Position numbers and translations under genes: made by a program | The notes under the pieces: model-generated | Seen by the model: only the letters and a program-made list of their open reading frames with translations | Database searches by the model: none | Told to the model about the DNA's origin: nothing | Shown here: piece after piece, positions 43,111 through 51,425 of the stretch | Numbering within the stretch: position 1 is the stretch's first letter | How the letters are laid out: each line of letters starts with the position of its first letter | Origin: Sphingopyxis sp. BSN-002 | Lineage (GTDB): Bacteria > Pseudomonadota > Alphaproteobacteria > Sphingomonadales > Sphingomonadaceae | Assembly: GCF_022024275.1 (NCBI RefSeq) | Contig: NZ_CP091804.1 | Location: 558,001 to 622,000 of the forward strand | Direction: 5' to 3' | DNA length: 64,000 nucleotides

Positions 43111-44241
43111 ATGACCGATACCAAGCCGCCGATCATCCAGATCCAGAATGTCACCAAACGCTTCGGCAAGGTGGCGGCGGTCGACAATGTCAGCCTCGAC
43201 ATTCTCGCGGGCGAATTCTTCGTCCTGCTCGGCCCTTCAGGCTGCGGCAAGACGACGCTGCTGCGCATGATCGCGGGGTTCGAACTGCCGACCGAAGGCA
43301 GGATATTGATCGACGGACAGGACATGGCCGGCATTCCGCCGAACAAGCGCCCGGTGAACATGGTATTCCAGAGCTATGCCGTGTTTCCGCACATGAGCGT
43401 CGCCGACAATGTCGCCTATGGCTTGAAGATCGCCGGCGTGAAGGGCGGCGAGGTCAAGGACCGAGTCGCCGAGGCGCTCGAACTGGTGAAGCTCGGCGGG
43501 TTCGAAAGCCGCATGCCCGACCAGATGTCGGGCGGTCAGCGCCAGCGCGTCGCGCTCGCGCGCAGTCTCGTCATGCGGCCCAAGGTGCTGCTGCTCGACG
43601 AGCCGCTGTCGGCGCTCGATGCGAAACTCCGTGCGCAGATGCAGTTCGAGCTTTCAGAGCTGCAGGAAAAGGTCGGCATCACCTTCGTCACGGTGACCCA
43701 CGATCAGGACGAGGCGCTGTCGATGGCGTGCCGCATCGGCGTCATCAACAAGGGCGAAGTGGCGCAGCTCGCGACCCCGTCGGACCTCTATGAATATCCC
43801 GCCAACCGCTTCGTCGCCGATTTCGTCGGCTCGGTGAACATCTTCGAGGGCAAGCTGACCCTCGACGAGCCCGACAAAGCGGCCGTCGAGTGTCCGGGGC
43901 TCGGCAAGGTCTATCTCAATCATGGCGTCACAGGACCGCACGGCGCCGACGTCTGGATCGCGCTGCGTCCCGAGAAAATCTATCTCCACGTGCCGGGCGA
44001 GGGCAAGGCGGTCAAAGCTGCGGCGCAGGATGCACCCGAAGGCTATAATTTCGCGCGCGGCAAGATCCACGGCATGAGCTACCTCGGCGACATCACATTG
44101 TTCGAGATCGAGCTGGAAGGCGGCGCCCGCATCCGCGTCTCGCGCCCGAACCTGTCGCGCCACGACCAGGAAGATTTCACCTGGGGTGACAAGGTCAGCA
44201 TGCACTGGCGCGCCGACAGCCCGGTGGTGTTGCTGGGCTAA
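43111..44241 (+). CDS. potG: Polyamine ABC transporter ATPase PotG
   Basis: A 376-residue ATPase with Walker A G-P-S-G-C-G-K-T (41-48), signature M-S-G-G-Q-R-Q-R (139-146), Walker B L-L-L-D-E-P (160-165) and a C-terminal TOBE-like regulatory domain from about 285. It powers amine uptake with PotH/PotI. It closes the rightward cluster. A dispersed-repeat-like hairpin (44254-44327) follows. Confidence 0.92.
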   Translation: MTDTKPPIIQIQNVTKRFGKVAAVDNVSLDILAGEFFVLLGPSGCGKTTLLRMIAGFELPTEGRILIDGQDMAGIPPNKRPVNMVFQSYAVFPHMSVADNVAYGLKIAGVKGGEVKDRVAEALELVKLGGFESRMPDQMSGGQRQRVALARSLVMRPKVLLLDEPLSALDAKLRAQMQFELSELQEKVGITFVTVTHDQDEALSMACRIGVINKGEVAQLATPSDLYEYPANRFVADFVGSVNIFEGKLTLDEPDKAAVECPGLGKVYLNHGVTGPHGADVWIALRPEKIYLHVPGEGKAVKAAAQDAPEGYNFARGKIHGMSYLGDITLFEIELEGGARIRVSRPNLSRHDQEDFTWGDKVSMHWRADSPVVLLG

Positions 44242-44253
44242 AACTCAAGCACA

Positions 44254-44327
44254 TCATTCCGGCGGAGGCCGGGATCTCGACTTCGCGGATCAACGCCTAG
44301 GCGAGACTCCCGCCTGAGCCGGAGTGA
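44254..44327. repeat. Intergenic imperfect inverted repeat (REP/MITE-like)
   Basis: 26-base arms at 44254-44279 and 44302-44327 pair at 20 of 26 positions around a 22-base centre. The arm core TCATTCCGGC...CCGGGA resembles the dispersed intergenic repeat (read as T-P-A-Q-A-G when translated) common in sphingomonad genomes. It lies between the convergent potG and DUF808 genes and could act as a terminator. Confidence 0.6.
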
Positions 44328-44339
44328 CGGTTATGAATA

Positions 44340-45278
44340 TTAGTGCGCCGCCTTCTTGCCCGGCAGGAAATGCAGCGCGCCGACGATCAGCCCGCCGAGC
44401 AGCAGCCCGAACACGCCCGCGCCGCCGGCGTTGATCAGCCATTCCCAGAGCCCCGCCAGCGGCAGCCCGCCGCCAATCGCGTGCGCGGCATCGTGCAGCC
44501 AGTGGCCGAGCCCGCCGATATGATATTCGTCGAGGCCGTGGAGCACGATCTGGCCGCCGACCCACAGCATCGCCGCGGTGCCGATGACCGCCAGCGCGGC
44601 GAGCAGCTTCGGCATGAAATCGACAAGCCCGCGCCCGATGGCGCGGCGTGCCTTGTTGCCTTCCTTCGCCATGTGCAGACCGATATCGTCCATCTTCACG
44701 ATCAGCCCGACGACGCCATAGACCGCAACGGTGATCAGCACCGCAACCAGCGCCAGCGTCGCCGCACGCATCGCGAGATGCTCGTCGAGAACCTCGTTGA
44801 GCGCGATCACCATGATCTCGGCCGACAGGATGAAGTCGGTGCGCACCGCGCCCTTCACCATCTCCTCTTCGTGATTTTTGTCGGCGACGATCTCGGCGTC
44901 TTCCTCGAGGCTCGTCTTGTCCTCCTGCAGCGAGTGCAGCACCTTTTCGGCGCCCTCGAAGCACAGATAGGCGCCACCGAGCATCAGCAGCGGCGTGATC
45001 GCCCACGGGACGAAGGTCGACAGCACCAGCAGCGCCGGCAGGATCAGCACCAGCTTGTTGAAGATCGATCCCTTGGTGATCCGCCAGATGATCGGCAGCT
45101 CGCGGTCGGGGGTGAAGCCGGTGACGTAGCGCGGGGTCACCGCGGTATCGTCGACCACGACCCCCGCCGCCTTGACTCCGGCCTTCGACGCCGCGGCGCC
45201 GATATCGTCGATGCTCGCGGCCGCCACCTTTGCGATGGTGGCGATATCGTCGAGCAGGGCAAAAAGGCCAGAGGGCAT
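44340..45278 (-). CDS. DUF808 family membrane protein (YedI-like)
   Basis: A 312-residue protein starting M-P-S-G-L-F-A-L-L-D-D-I-A-T-I-A-K, the DUF808/YedI signature, with at least five membrane segments and T-D-F-I-L-S-A-E-I-M-V-I-A-L-N-E-V in the middle. Function is unknown for the family. It is downstream of the putrescine transaminase (20-base gap) and may be transcribed with it, perhaps only by read-through. Confidence 0.85.
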   Translation of the reverse strand: MPSGLFALLDDIATIAKVAAASIDDIGAAASKAGVKAAGVVVDDTAVTPRYVTGFTPDRELPIIWRITKGSIFNKLVLILPALLVLSTFVPWAITPLLMLGGAYLCFEGAEKVLHSLQEDKTSLEEDAEIVADKNHEEEMVKGAVRTDFILSAEIMVIALNEVLDEHLAMRAATLALVAVLITVAVYGVVGLIVKMDDIGLHMAKEGNKARRAIGRGLVDFMPKLLAALAVIGTAAMLWVGGQIVLHGLDEYHIGGLGHWLHDAAHAIGGGLPLAGLWEWLINAGGAGVFGLLLGGLIVGALHFLPGKKAAH

Positions 45279-45298
45279 AAAGTCTTGGGCTTTCCTGT

Positions 45299-46672
45299 TT
45301 AGAGTGCGCGGAGTTTCGGCAGCACCTCATCGAGAGATTTGCGGATAATGGCAACCATCTCGTCGATCTGGTCGGTGGTGATGACCAAAGGCGGGCACAT
45401 GACCAGGCTGTCGCGGATGCCGCGCACCATCAGCCCGTTCGCGATGCACGCATCGCGCGCCATCGGCCCCGCGGTCCCCTCGGCGCCGCCGAAGCGCGCA
45501 CGCGTCGCCTTGTCGGCGACGATCTCGACCGCGCCGAGCAGCCCGATCGAGCGCGTCTCCCCGACGAGCGGATGATCGTTCAGCGTCGCGAGCGCCTTGG
45601 AAAGATGCGGACCGGTCAGGCTGCCCGTCAGCTCGACCAGCTTCTCGCGCTCGATGATCTCGATATTCTTGAGCGCGACCGCCGCGGCGACCGGGTGACC
45701 CGAATAGGTGAAGCCGTGGACAAAATCGCCGCCGGTCTTCAGCACATCGACGACATGGCTTGCGACCGCGGTCGCCGAGATCGGGAGATAACCCGACGAC
45801 AGCCCCTTCGCCATCGGCATCAGGTCGGGCGTAAAGCCCATCGTCTCATGGCCCCACATCTTGCCGGTGCGCCCGAAACCGCAGATGACCTCGTCGGCGA
45901 CGACCAGCAGGCCATATTTGCGTGCGACCGCCTCGACCTTGGGCCAGTATCCCTTGGGCGGGATGATGACGCCGCCCGCGCCCTGCACCGGCTCGCCGAT
46001 GAAGGCGGCGCAATTTTCGGGGCCGACTTCGAGGATCTTGTCCTCGATCGCCTGCACGCAGGCGTCGCAGAACTCTTCCTCGGTCATCCCCTGCCCTTCG
46101 CCGAAATAATAAGGCTGGCGGACATGTTCGACACCGGGGATCGGCAGGTCGCCCTGCGCATGCATCGCCTTCATCCCGCCGAGCGAGACGCCCGCGACGG
46201 TCGAACCGTGATAGGCGTTCCAGCGACTGATGAAGACGGTGCGCTTGGGTTCGCCCTTCAGCTTCCAATAGTGGCGCACCATGCGGAACACGGTGTCGTT
46301 CGCCTCGCTGCCCGAGGCATTGAAAAAGATATGCGGCAGGCGGTTGCCGGTGAGCGAAGCGATCTTCGCCGCCAGCGTTACGGTCGGCGGCGTCGCGGTC
46401 TTGAAGAAGGTGTTGTAGAAGGGCAGCTCGCGCATCTGCGCCGCCGCCGCCTCGACCAGTTCCTCGCGGCCATAGCCGACGTTGACGCACCACAGGCCCG
46501 CCATCCCGTCGAGGATGCGGTGCCCGTCGCCGTCGGTGATGTAACAACCCTCGGCATGGGTGATGATGCGGCTGCCGCCCAGCCGTTCGATCTCGGCCCA
46601 GTCGGCCTGTGCGGGAAGATGGTGCGCGACGTCGAGGCGGCGCAGTTCGGCGATGTCGTGATTGCGGGGCAT
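45299..46672 (-). CDS. spuC: Putrescine--pyruvate aminotransferase (SpuC type)
   Basis: A 457-residue class III aminotransferase with G-S-E-A-N-D-T-V-F-R-M, D260-E-V-I-C-G-F-G-R-T-G and Lys289 (M-A-K-G-L-S-S-G-Y), the PLP lysine. The W-N-A-Y-H-G-S-T motif and overall pattern fit SpuC, which transfers the terminal amine of putrescine (or spermidine, cadaverine) to pyruvate giving 4-aminobutanal. AGGAG sits seven bases before ATG 46672. It lies downstream of puuD and a 19-codon ORF. Confidence 0.85.
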   Translation of the reverse strand: MPRNHDIAELRRLDVAHHLPAQADWAEIERLGGSRIITHAEGCYITDGDGHRILDGMAGLWCVNVGYGREELVEAAAAQMRELPFYNTFFKTATPPTVTLAAKIASLTGNRLPHIFFNASGSEANDTVFRMVRHYWKLKGEPKRTVFISRWNAYHGSTVAGVSLGGMKAMHAQGDLPIPGVEHVRQPYYFGEGQGMTEEEFCDACVQAIEDKILEVGPENCAAFIGEPVQGAGGVIIPPKGYWPKVEAVARKYGLLVVADEVICGFGRTGKMWGHETMGFTPDLMPMAKGLSSGYLPISATAVASHVVDVLKTGGDFVHGFTYSGHPVAAAVALKNIEIIEREKLVELTGSLTGPHLSKALATLNDHPLVGETRSIGLLGAVEIVADKATRARFGGAEGTAGPMARDACIANGLMVRGIRDSLVMCPPLVITTDQIDEMVAIIRKSLDEVLPKLRAL

Positions 46673-46721
46673 GTCAAAACTCCTGAATGTCTGGAAACCG
46701 AAAGAAACCGGGTCCGGACAA

Positions 46722-46781
46722 TCAGGGCGAGAAGCTGATCCTTGCGAGATAGCGGTCGTAGCGGGTGACGCGGCGGTTCAT
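46722..46781 (-). CDS. 19-codon Arg-rich ORF translationally coupled to puuD
   Basis: ATG at 46781 shares the ATGA overlap with the puuD stop and reads a 19-residue peptide M-N-R-R-V-T-R-Y-D-R-Y-L-A-R-I-S-F-S-P ending TGA. Five of 19 residues are Arg. Its GC-rich third codon positions look like those of the neighbours. It lies 49 bases before the spuC start, so it could be a small protein, or a leader that couples or senses arginine or polyamine status. It is below normal annotation length, and conservation is untested. Confidence 0.4.
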   Translation of the reverse strand: MNRRVTRYDRYLARISFSP

Positions 46782-47518
46782 AATTCGCCTCTTAACGCGC
46801 GCCCGAGAAGGTGGAAATAGGTCTGGCTCTGGTCGTTGGCGTCGGTCGCCCATTCGGGGTGCCACTGCACCGCAAGCAGCGGCGCGCCGTTCGGCCGGGC
46901 GCTATAGGCTTCGACCAGCCCGTCGGGCGCCCGCGCTTCGACCGCCAGACCGTCGGCGAGCTCGTCGACCCCCTGATAATGGACCGAATTCACCTCGAGC
47001 GAAGGCGTCTCATACGCCGCCGCGAGCAGCCCGCCCTCGACCAGATCGACCTTGTGTCGGTGGTCGAACATCGCATCGAACGCCACGCCGTCGGGCGCGT
47101 GGTGGTGCAGCAATTGCTCGCTCGCCGAGGTATCGCGCCGCAGCGTCCCGCCAAGCGCGACGTTGATCTCCTGAAAGCCGCGACAGATGCCGAACAAGGG
47201 CCGCTGCGCCGCGATCACTGCTTCGACGAGTTCAAGCATCATGGTGTCGCGATCGGGATCGAACGGCCCCTCACCCGCCGAAGGATCATGGTAGCGCGCC
47301 GGCTCGACATTCGACGGCGTCCCCGTGAGCAACACCCCGTCGAGCCGCCCCACGATTTCGGCGGCGCGCATATAGTCGGGCAGCGACGGAATGATCAGCG
47401 CCGCACAATCGGCATGACGCATCGCCGCAGTCGCATAACGGTTGATCACCGTCTGCGCGATCTCGGTCCCGACGGTGCGGTTGCAGGCTATGATACCGAG
47501 GACGGGGCGTGAGGACAT
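46778..47518 (-). CDS. puuD: Gamma-glutamyl-GABA hydrolase PuuD (class I GATase-like)
   Basis: A 246-residue peptidase C26 protein with nucleophile Cys112 in F-G-I-C-R-G-F-Q-E-I and the His220/Glu222 pair in V-Q-W-H-P-E-W. PuuD releases GABA and glutamate from gamma-glutamyl-GABA, the last step of the Puu pathway. The N-terminal P-V-L-G-I-I-A-C-N-R matches the family. It precedes the small ORF and spuC on the same strand; 43 bases separate it from glk upstream. Confidence 0.9.
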   Translation of the reverse strand: MSSRPVLGIIACNRTVGTEIAQTVINRYATAAMRHADCAALIIPSLPDYMRAAEIVGRLDGVLLTGTPSNVEPARYHDPSAGEGPFDPDRDTMMLELVEAVIAAQRPLFGICRGFQEINVALGGTLRRDTSASEQLLHHHAPDGVAFDAMFDHRHKVDLVEGGLLAAAYETPSLEVNSVHYQGVDELADGLAVEARAPDGLVEAYSARPNGAPLLAVQWHPEWATDANDQSQTYFHLLGRALRGEL

Positions 47519-47561
47519 GCATCCTTGCTGCCGATTTTAGCCGCGCTGCGCCAGTGAAATC

Positions 47562-48533
47562 TCAGGCGTGCTGACGCGCAAAGGCTGCAGCAGCTCCGAA
47601 CAGGCCGGGCTGCGGATGCGTGATCAGCTTGACCGGGATCGCCGCCATGAAATTCTCGAACCGCCCCTTGGCGACGAAACGCTCGGGAAAGCCCGAACGG
47701 ACAAGCTGGTCGCGGATGCGAAGGCCGAGGCCGCCCGCAATGACGACGCCCGACGCACCCTGCGCCAGCGCGAGATCGCCCGCGACGCTGCCGAGCGACA
47801 AGCAGAAACGATCGGCGGCGGCCGCGGCGAGCGCATCTTCACCGCTCATCGCCTGCGCCCAGATCGTCCGGTCGTCGAGCGGCGTGATTGCGCGCCCTTC
47901 CATGCTCGCTAGCGTTTCATAGATGTCGACGATGCCCGGCCCCGAAACGATCCGTTCGATCGACACGCGCCGGTGGCGCTTGCGCAGCCGTGCAAGGATT
48001 GCGTCCTCGATGCTGTCGAGCGGCGCGAAGTCGATATGGCCGCCCTCGGTCGCCTGGACGCGATATTGCCCGCCGTCGCGCCAGACATGCGCCACGCCGA
48101 GCCCTGTTCCGGGGCCGATGATACTGACCGTTCCGGCGGCGGGAAGTGGCTCATCGGGGCCGGCCAGATGCTCGAAATAGCCGGCATCGGCCTGCGCAAC
48201 TGCGTGACCCACCGCCTCGAAGTCGTTGACCAGCACATAGCGGTCGACGTTCAGCTTCTCGCCGATCAGCGCCGGACGGATGATCCATGGATTGTTGGTG
48301 AAACGGATGATCTCGCCGCGCGTCGGCCCGGCGATCGCGATCGCGACGGCGCGCGGCAAGGTCCCGTCCTGCCGCTGCTCGAAATCCTGCCAGGCGGTCT
48401 GAAAGCTCGCATGATCCTTGGTGTGGAGCGTGGTTTCCTGGCCCAGCGACACCACGCGTCCCCCGGCGACTTCCGCAATCGCAAACCGCGCGTGCGTACC
48501 GCCGATGTCGACCGTAACGATCTGTTCGCTCAT
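47562..48533 (-). CDS. glk: Glucokinase (Glk family)
   Basis: A 323-residue kinase with the phosphate-1 loop V-D-I-G-G-T-H-A-R-F-A, A-I-A-G-P, N-D-F-E-A, the G-P-G-T-G-L-G-V loop and E-G-G-H-I-D-F. It is the proteobacterial Glk type (not ROK), phosphorylating glucose with ATP for the Entner-Doudoroff route used by sphingomonads. The start is ATG 48533 with GGGAGAG just upstream; a longer in-frame start lacks one. It is next to puuD but functionally separate. Confidence 0.9.
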   Translation of the reverse strand: MSEQIVTVDIGGTHARFAIAEVAGGRVVSLGQETTLHTKDHASFQTAWQDFEQRQDGTLPRAVAIAIAGPTRGEIIRFTNNPWIIRPALIGEKLNVDRYVLVNDFEAVGHAVAQADAGYFEHLAGPDEPLPAAGTVSIIGPGTGLGVAHVWRDGGQYRVQATEGGHIDFAPLDSIEDAILARLRKRHRRVSIERIVSGPGIVDIYETLASMEGRAITPLDDRTIWAQAMSGEDALAAAAADRFCLSLGSVAGDLALAQGASGVVIAGGLGLRIRDQLVRSGFPERFVAKGRFENFMAAIPVKLITHPQPGLFGAAAAFARQHA

Positions 48534-48795
48534 GACTCTCCCTTGCCGGCTGCTTTCCCGGATACCCGCCAGTTGTCGCACGTTGGTCGCCGATGCAACA
48601 GGGCATAGCTATGCGCCGGGCCAATCGCGGCTGCGGATCGGCACAGTCGGTATCCGTTGCAACTGACAGCGTTGACAGTTAAAAGGGTGCAGGTCGCAGT
48701 TTTCCACTTTCCTGCGGCTCACCGCGATGCGTTTCCAGACGTTCGCCCGGGGTCACCGTCCACGACATCGGGGCATCGCGGACCGGAGAAAGCTG
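48534..48795. other. Divergent intergenic region, glk / small hypothetical
   Basis: 262 bases. It contains a TTGACA word at 48672-48677 and a short inverted repeat AACTG-N10-CAGTT around 48660-48679, candidate regulatory elements for either gene, and nothing else I can name. Confidence 0.3.
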
Positions 48796-49032
48796 ATGAC
48801 CGCCGACAGCCGGAAGATCGAGACCAGCGCTCGCAGGATTCACGACGCCCATGGTGCGCGGGGCGCGGTTCTTATCGCCGAGAGGATCGGCGCCGTTTCC
48901 GCTGCCGAAGACCGTACGCAGTTCGACACCTGGATGGCCATTGCGACGCAGTTCGTCAGACTCCAAGGCGACGCGCAGGCGCAGCGCGAAACGGCACGGC
49001 ACCTGCGCAGGCTGCTCGATACAATTCTCTAG
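48796..49032 (+). CDS. Small hypothetical protein (78 aa)
   Basis: A 78-residue, likely helical, soluble protein with W-M-A-I-A-T-Q-F-V-R-L in the middle and an Arg-rich C-terminus. GGAG eight bases before ATG 48796 supports the start. It has no signal peptide and no known domain. It is convergent with the Lrp-type regulator. Confidence 0.6.
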   Translation: MTADSRKIETSARRIHDAHGARGAVLIAERIGAVSAAEDRTQFDTWMAIATQFVRLQGDAQAQRETARHLRRLLDTIL

Positions 49033-49038
49033 CCGGCG

Positions 49039-49485
49039 TTATCGTTCGATCTTGGTTGCCAGAATGACCGAGGTCGTCGTGCGCTCGATCCCATCGAGCA
49101 GCCCGACATCGTCGATCAGCTCGTTGAGCTGGATGCTGTCCTCGGCTTCGAGCATTGCGATGATATCATATTCGCCGCTTATCGCGTGGATCGCCTGCAC
49201 CTGCGGCAGCGCCGCCAGCGCCTGTTCGACCTCGCGATGGTAGCGCGGCAATGTCTTGATCATCATGTGCGCGCGAACGCGGCTCGCCGCAAAGGCGTGG
49301 CCGAGACGCACGGTATAGCCTGCGACGACCTTGTCCTCCTCTAGACGCGCCAGTCGCGAATATATCTGCCCGCGCGATATGCCGAGCTCCTTCGCGAGTT
49401 GCGCGATCGTTTGCCGCGCATCGTCGCGCAACAGGGTGAGCAGGCGTTCGTCGATCTCGTCGAGATTGACGCTGCCGCCGGACAT
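49039..49485 (-). CDS. Lrp/AsnC family transcriptional regulator
   Basis: A 148-residue regulator with an N-terminal winged HTH (L-D-E-I-D-E-R-L-L-T-L-L, I-A-Q-L-A-K-E-L-G-I-S-R-G-Q-I) and a C-terminal RAM domain (about 70-148, with A-I-S-G-E-Y-D-I-I-A-M). Lrp-like proteins sense amino acids and form octamers on AT-rich DNA. Its ATG shares a base with the stop of the cyanophycinase fusion gene (TGATG), so it is co-translated with that enzyme and likely regulates it. The AT-rich divergent promoter at 51426-51621 is a plausible target. Confidence 0.88.
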   Translation of the reverse strand: MSGGSVNLDEIDERLLTLLRDDARQTIAQLAKELGISRGQIYSRLARLEEDKVVAGYTVRLGHAFAASRVRAHMMIKTLPRYHREVEQALAALPQVQAIHAISGEYDIIAMLEAEDSIQLNELIDDVGLLDGIERTTTSVILATKIER

Positions 49486-51425
49486 CAATCCGCCCATTTC
49501 TCATCAGCGAAAATCGCTGCCTGGGGAACACCGCCCGAGGTCATGCGGCCACGATACATGCCAAGATCGTTGATGGCAAAAGCCGGACGTCCGTCGGGGC
49601 CCATCGCAATCAGGCCGCCATCGCCGCCGATCCCGCCAACCGACAGGATCGTCGCCTGTGCGGCATCCTTCAGGCTCTCGCCGTGCCAGGCGACGCGGTC
49701 GCAGACCTGCCGCGCTGCGCTTTCGCGGATGAAATACTCGCCCGATCCGGTCGCCGATACCGCGCACTGGCCGTTCTTCGCATAGGTGCCGGCGCCTATG
49801 ATGGGCGAATCGCCGATGCGGCCCCAGCGTTTGCCGGTCATGCCGCCGGTCGAGGTAGCCGCGGCAAGATTGCCGTCCGCGTCGATCGCCACCGCGCCGA
49901 CAGTCCCGAACAGATGCGTCGGATCGAGTGCCGCGGTCTGCTTTTCACGCCAGCGCAGCAACTGCTGCCAGCGTTCCTCGGTACGAAACCAGCTCGGGTC
50001 GACCTGTTCGAGTCCGCGCTCGATCGAGAAGCGGTCGGCGCCCGCACCGCTCAGCATCACATGCGGGCTCTTGTCCATCACGGCGCGCGCGAGGTCGACG
50101 GGATGGCGGGTGCGTGTGACGCCCGCGACGGCGCCTGCCTTCTGCGTCTTGCCATCCATGATCGCGGCATCGAGTTCATTCTTTCCCTCGGCGGTGAAGA
50201 CGGCGCCGCGTCCGGCATTGAACAGCGGATTATCCTCGAGCACGCGTACGGCTGCGGCAACCGCGTCGAGCGCCGGACCACCCTTGTCGAGCACTGCGCT
50301 TCCGGCACGAAGCGCTTCGTCGAGCCCCGCCCGATAGGCCTTGTCCTTCTCGGGCGACAGCGTCCCGCGCTCGATCACCCCTGCCCCGCCATGGACCGCG
50401 AGCGACCAGCGGGGAACCTCGACGACCTCGCCTGCGCGGGCGGCATAATTGCGTACGAAAACCGGATTATCGACCTGCCCCGATGGCAAATGGATGACCG
50501 ATCCCGGGCCGACGCCGGTGACCTTGACGCGCGGCGCATCGAGCGGCCCGCGCCCTGTGACGCCGCGCAATCCCGAACCGTCGACGACCCAGGCATAGCC
50601 GTCGGGTGCGGTCGCATAGATGCGGCCCGACCCGTCGGGCTCAACCGCCAGCGCCGCGCTCTCGTCAACGCCGAGCCCGATCATCGCGGGCTGGTCCGCA
50701 GGCCGGTCGACCTGCGCCTTGGCGACAAAGGCAAAGAGGCGTCCCAGCCGCTCACGCTCCTTGAAGTGCGTGTCGGTGACGACGCCTTTCAACAACGCGA
50801 AATGCAGAAAGTCGCTCTCGATCGTGTTCGCGGGTCCGAGCGGATCGGCGAGTGCCTCGGGGCTGCGGAGACTGCCGTCGTCCATTGCGCCGTAGAGCTT
50901 CTCGCCCTGGATCGCGAGACCGGCGCTGGTCCCCGCAAGTGGCTTGCCCGCCGCGACATGCGCGTTCAGGATGTCGCCCACCGGTGTGCCGCGCCAGTAG
51001 CGGACATAACGTGCCTGATCGCCGCCGGCGATGAAGATGCCGTCGGCCTTGCGCAGCCGGTCGAGAATCTTCCTGTTCGTCGATTGCGAGCGGGCATGAA
51101 AGACGAAGATTTCGGTCGACTGGATCCCGCCGATATCGTTGTAGAATTCCTCGCCGATTTCCTTGCCATAGGATGCGCTGATCACGACGATGTGACCATT
51201 TCCGGCCTTGCGGAAGAACCATTTCATCGATTCGATGTTCCGGTCGCCGCCTCCCATCAGCAGCAGGCCGCCGGAGACCTGACCCGGCGTAGGCGTGTCG
51301 AGCTTGCCGAACACATAATGCTCGTACGCCTGCTCCTTCGCCTCTTTCGCCGATACGGCCGACGAGAGGGCCAGTCCCAACGTCGCCAGCAGCAACCAGA
51401 AGCTCCGCACGATCCGATGCTGCAT
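49485..51425 (-). CDS. Secreted cyanophycinase - isoaspartyl peptidase fusion
   Basis: A 646-residue two-enzyme protein. Residues 1-26 are a signal peptide (L-G-L-A-L-S-S-A-V-S-A). Residues about 45-260 are a peptidase S51/cyanophycinase: L-L-L-M-G-G-G-D, F-I-A-G-G-D-Q-A-R-Y and the nucleophile elbow G-T-S-A-G with Ser167. Residues about 338-646 are an Ntn-hydrolase of the isoaspartyl peptidase/asparaginase type: L-A-V-H-G-G-A-G, N-A-G-R-G-A-V-F-T and the autocleavage Thr508 in G-T-V-G-A-V-A, later T-S-T-G-G-M. Cyanophycinases cut cyanophycin to beta-Asp-Arg; isoaspartyl peptidases split it to Asp and Arg. One exported protein could do both. GGGA precedes ATG 51425. Divergent from a TonB receptor; the Lrp regulator follows. 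Confidence 0.85.
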   Translation of the reverse strand: MQHRIVRSFWLLLATLGLALSSAVSAKEAKEQAYEHYVFGKLDTPTPGQVSGGLLLMGGGDRNIESMKWFFRKAGNGHIVVISASYGKEIGEEFYNDIGGIQSTEIFVFHARSQSTNRKILDRLRKADGIFIAGGDQARYVRYWRGTPVGDILNAHVAAGKPLAGTSAGLAIQGEKLYGAMDDGSLRSPEALADPLGPANTIESDFLHFALLKGVVTDTHFKERERLGRLFAFVAKAQVDRPADQPAMIGLGVDESAALAVEPDGSGRIYATAPDGYAWVVDGSGLRGVTGRGPLDAPRVKVTGVGPGSVIHLPSGQVDNPVFVRNYAARAGEVVEVPRWSLAVHGGAGVIERGTLSPEKDKAYRAGLDEALRAGSAVLDKGGPALDAVAAAVRVLEDNPLFNAGRGAVFTAEGKNELDAAIMDGKTQKAGAVAGVTRTRHPVDLARAVMDKSPHVMLSGAGADRFSIERGLEQVDPSWFRTEERWQQLLRWREKQTAALDPTHLFGTVGAVAIDADGNLAAATSTGGMTGKRWGRIGDSPIIGAGTYAKNGQCAVSATGSGEYFIRESAARQVCDRVAWHGESLKDAAQATILSVGGIGGDGGLIAMGPDGRPAFAINDLGMYRGRMTSGGVPQAAIFADEKWAD

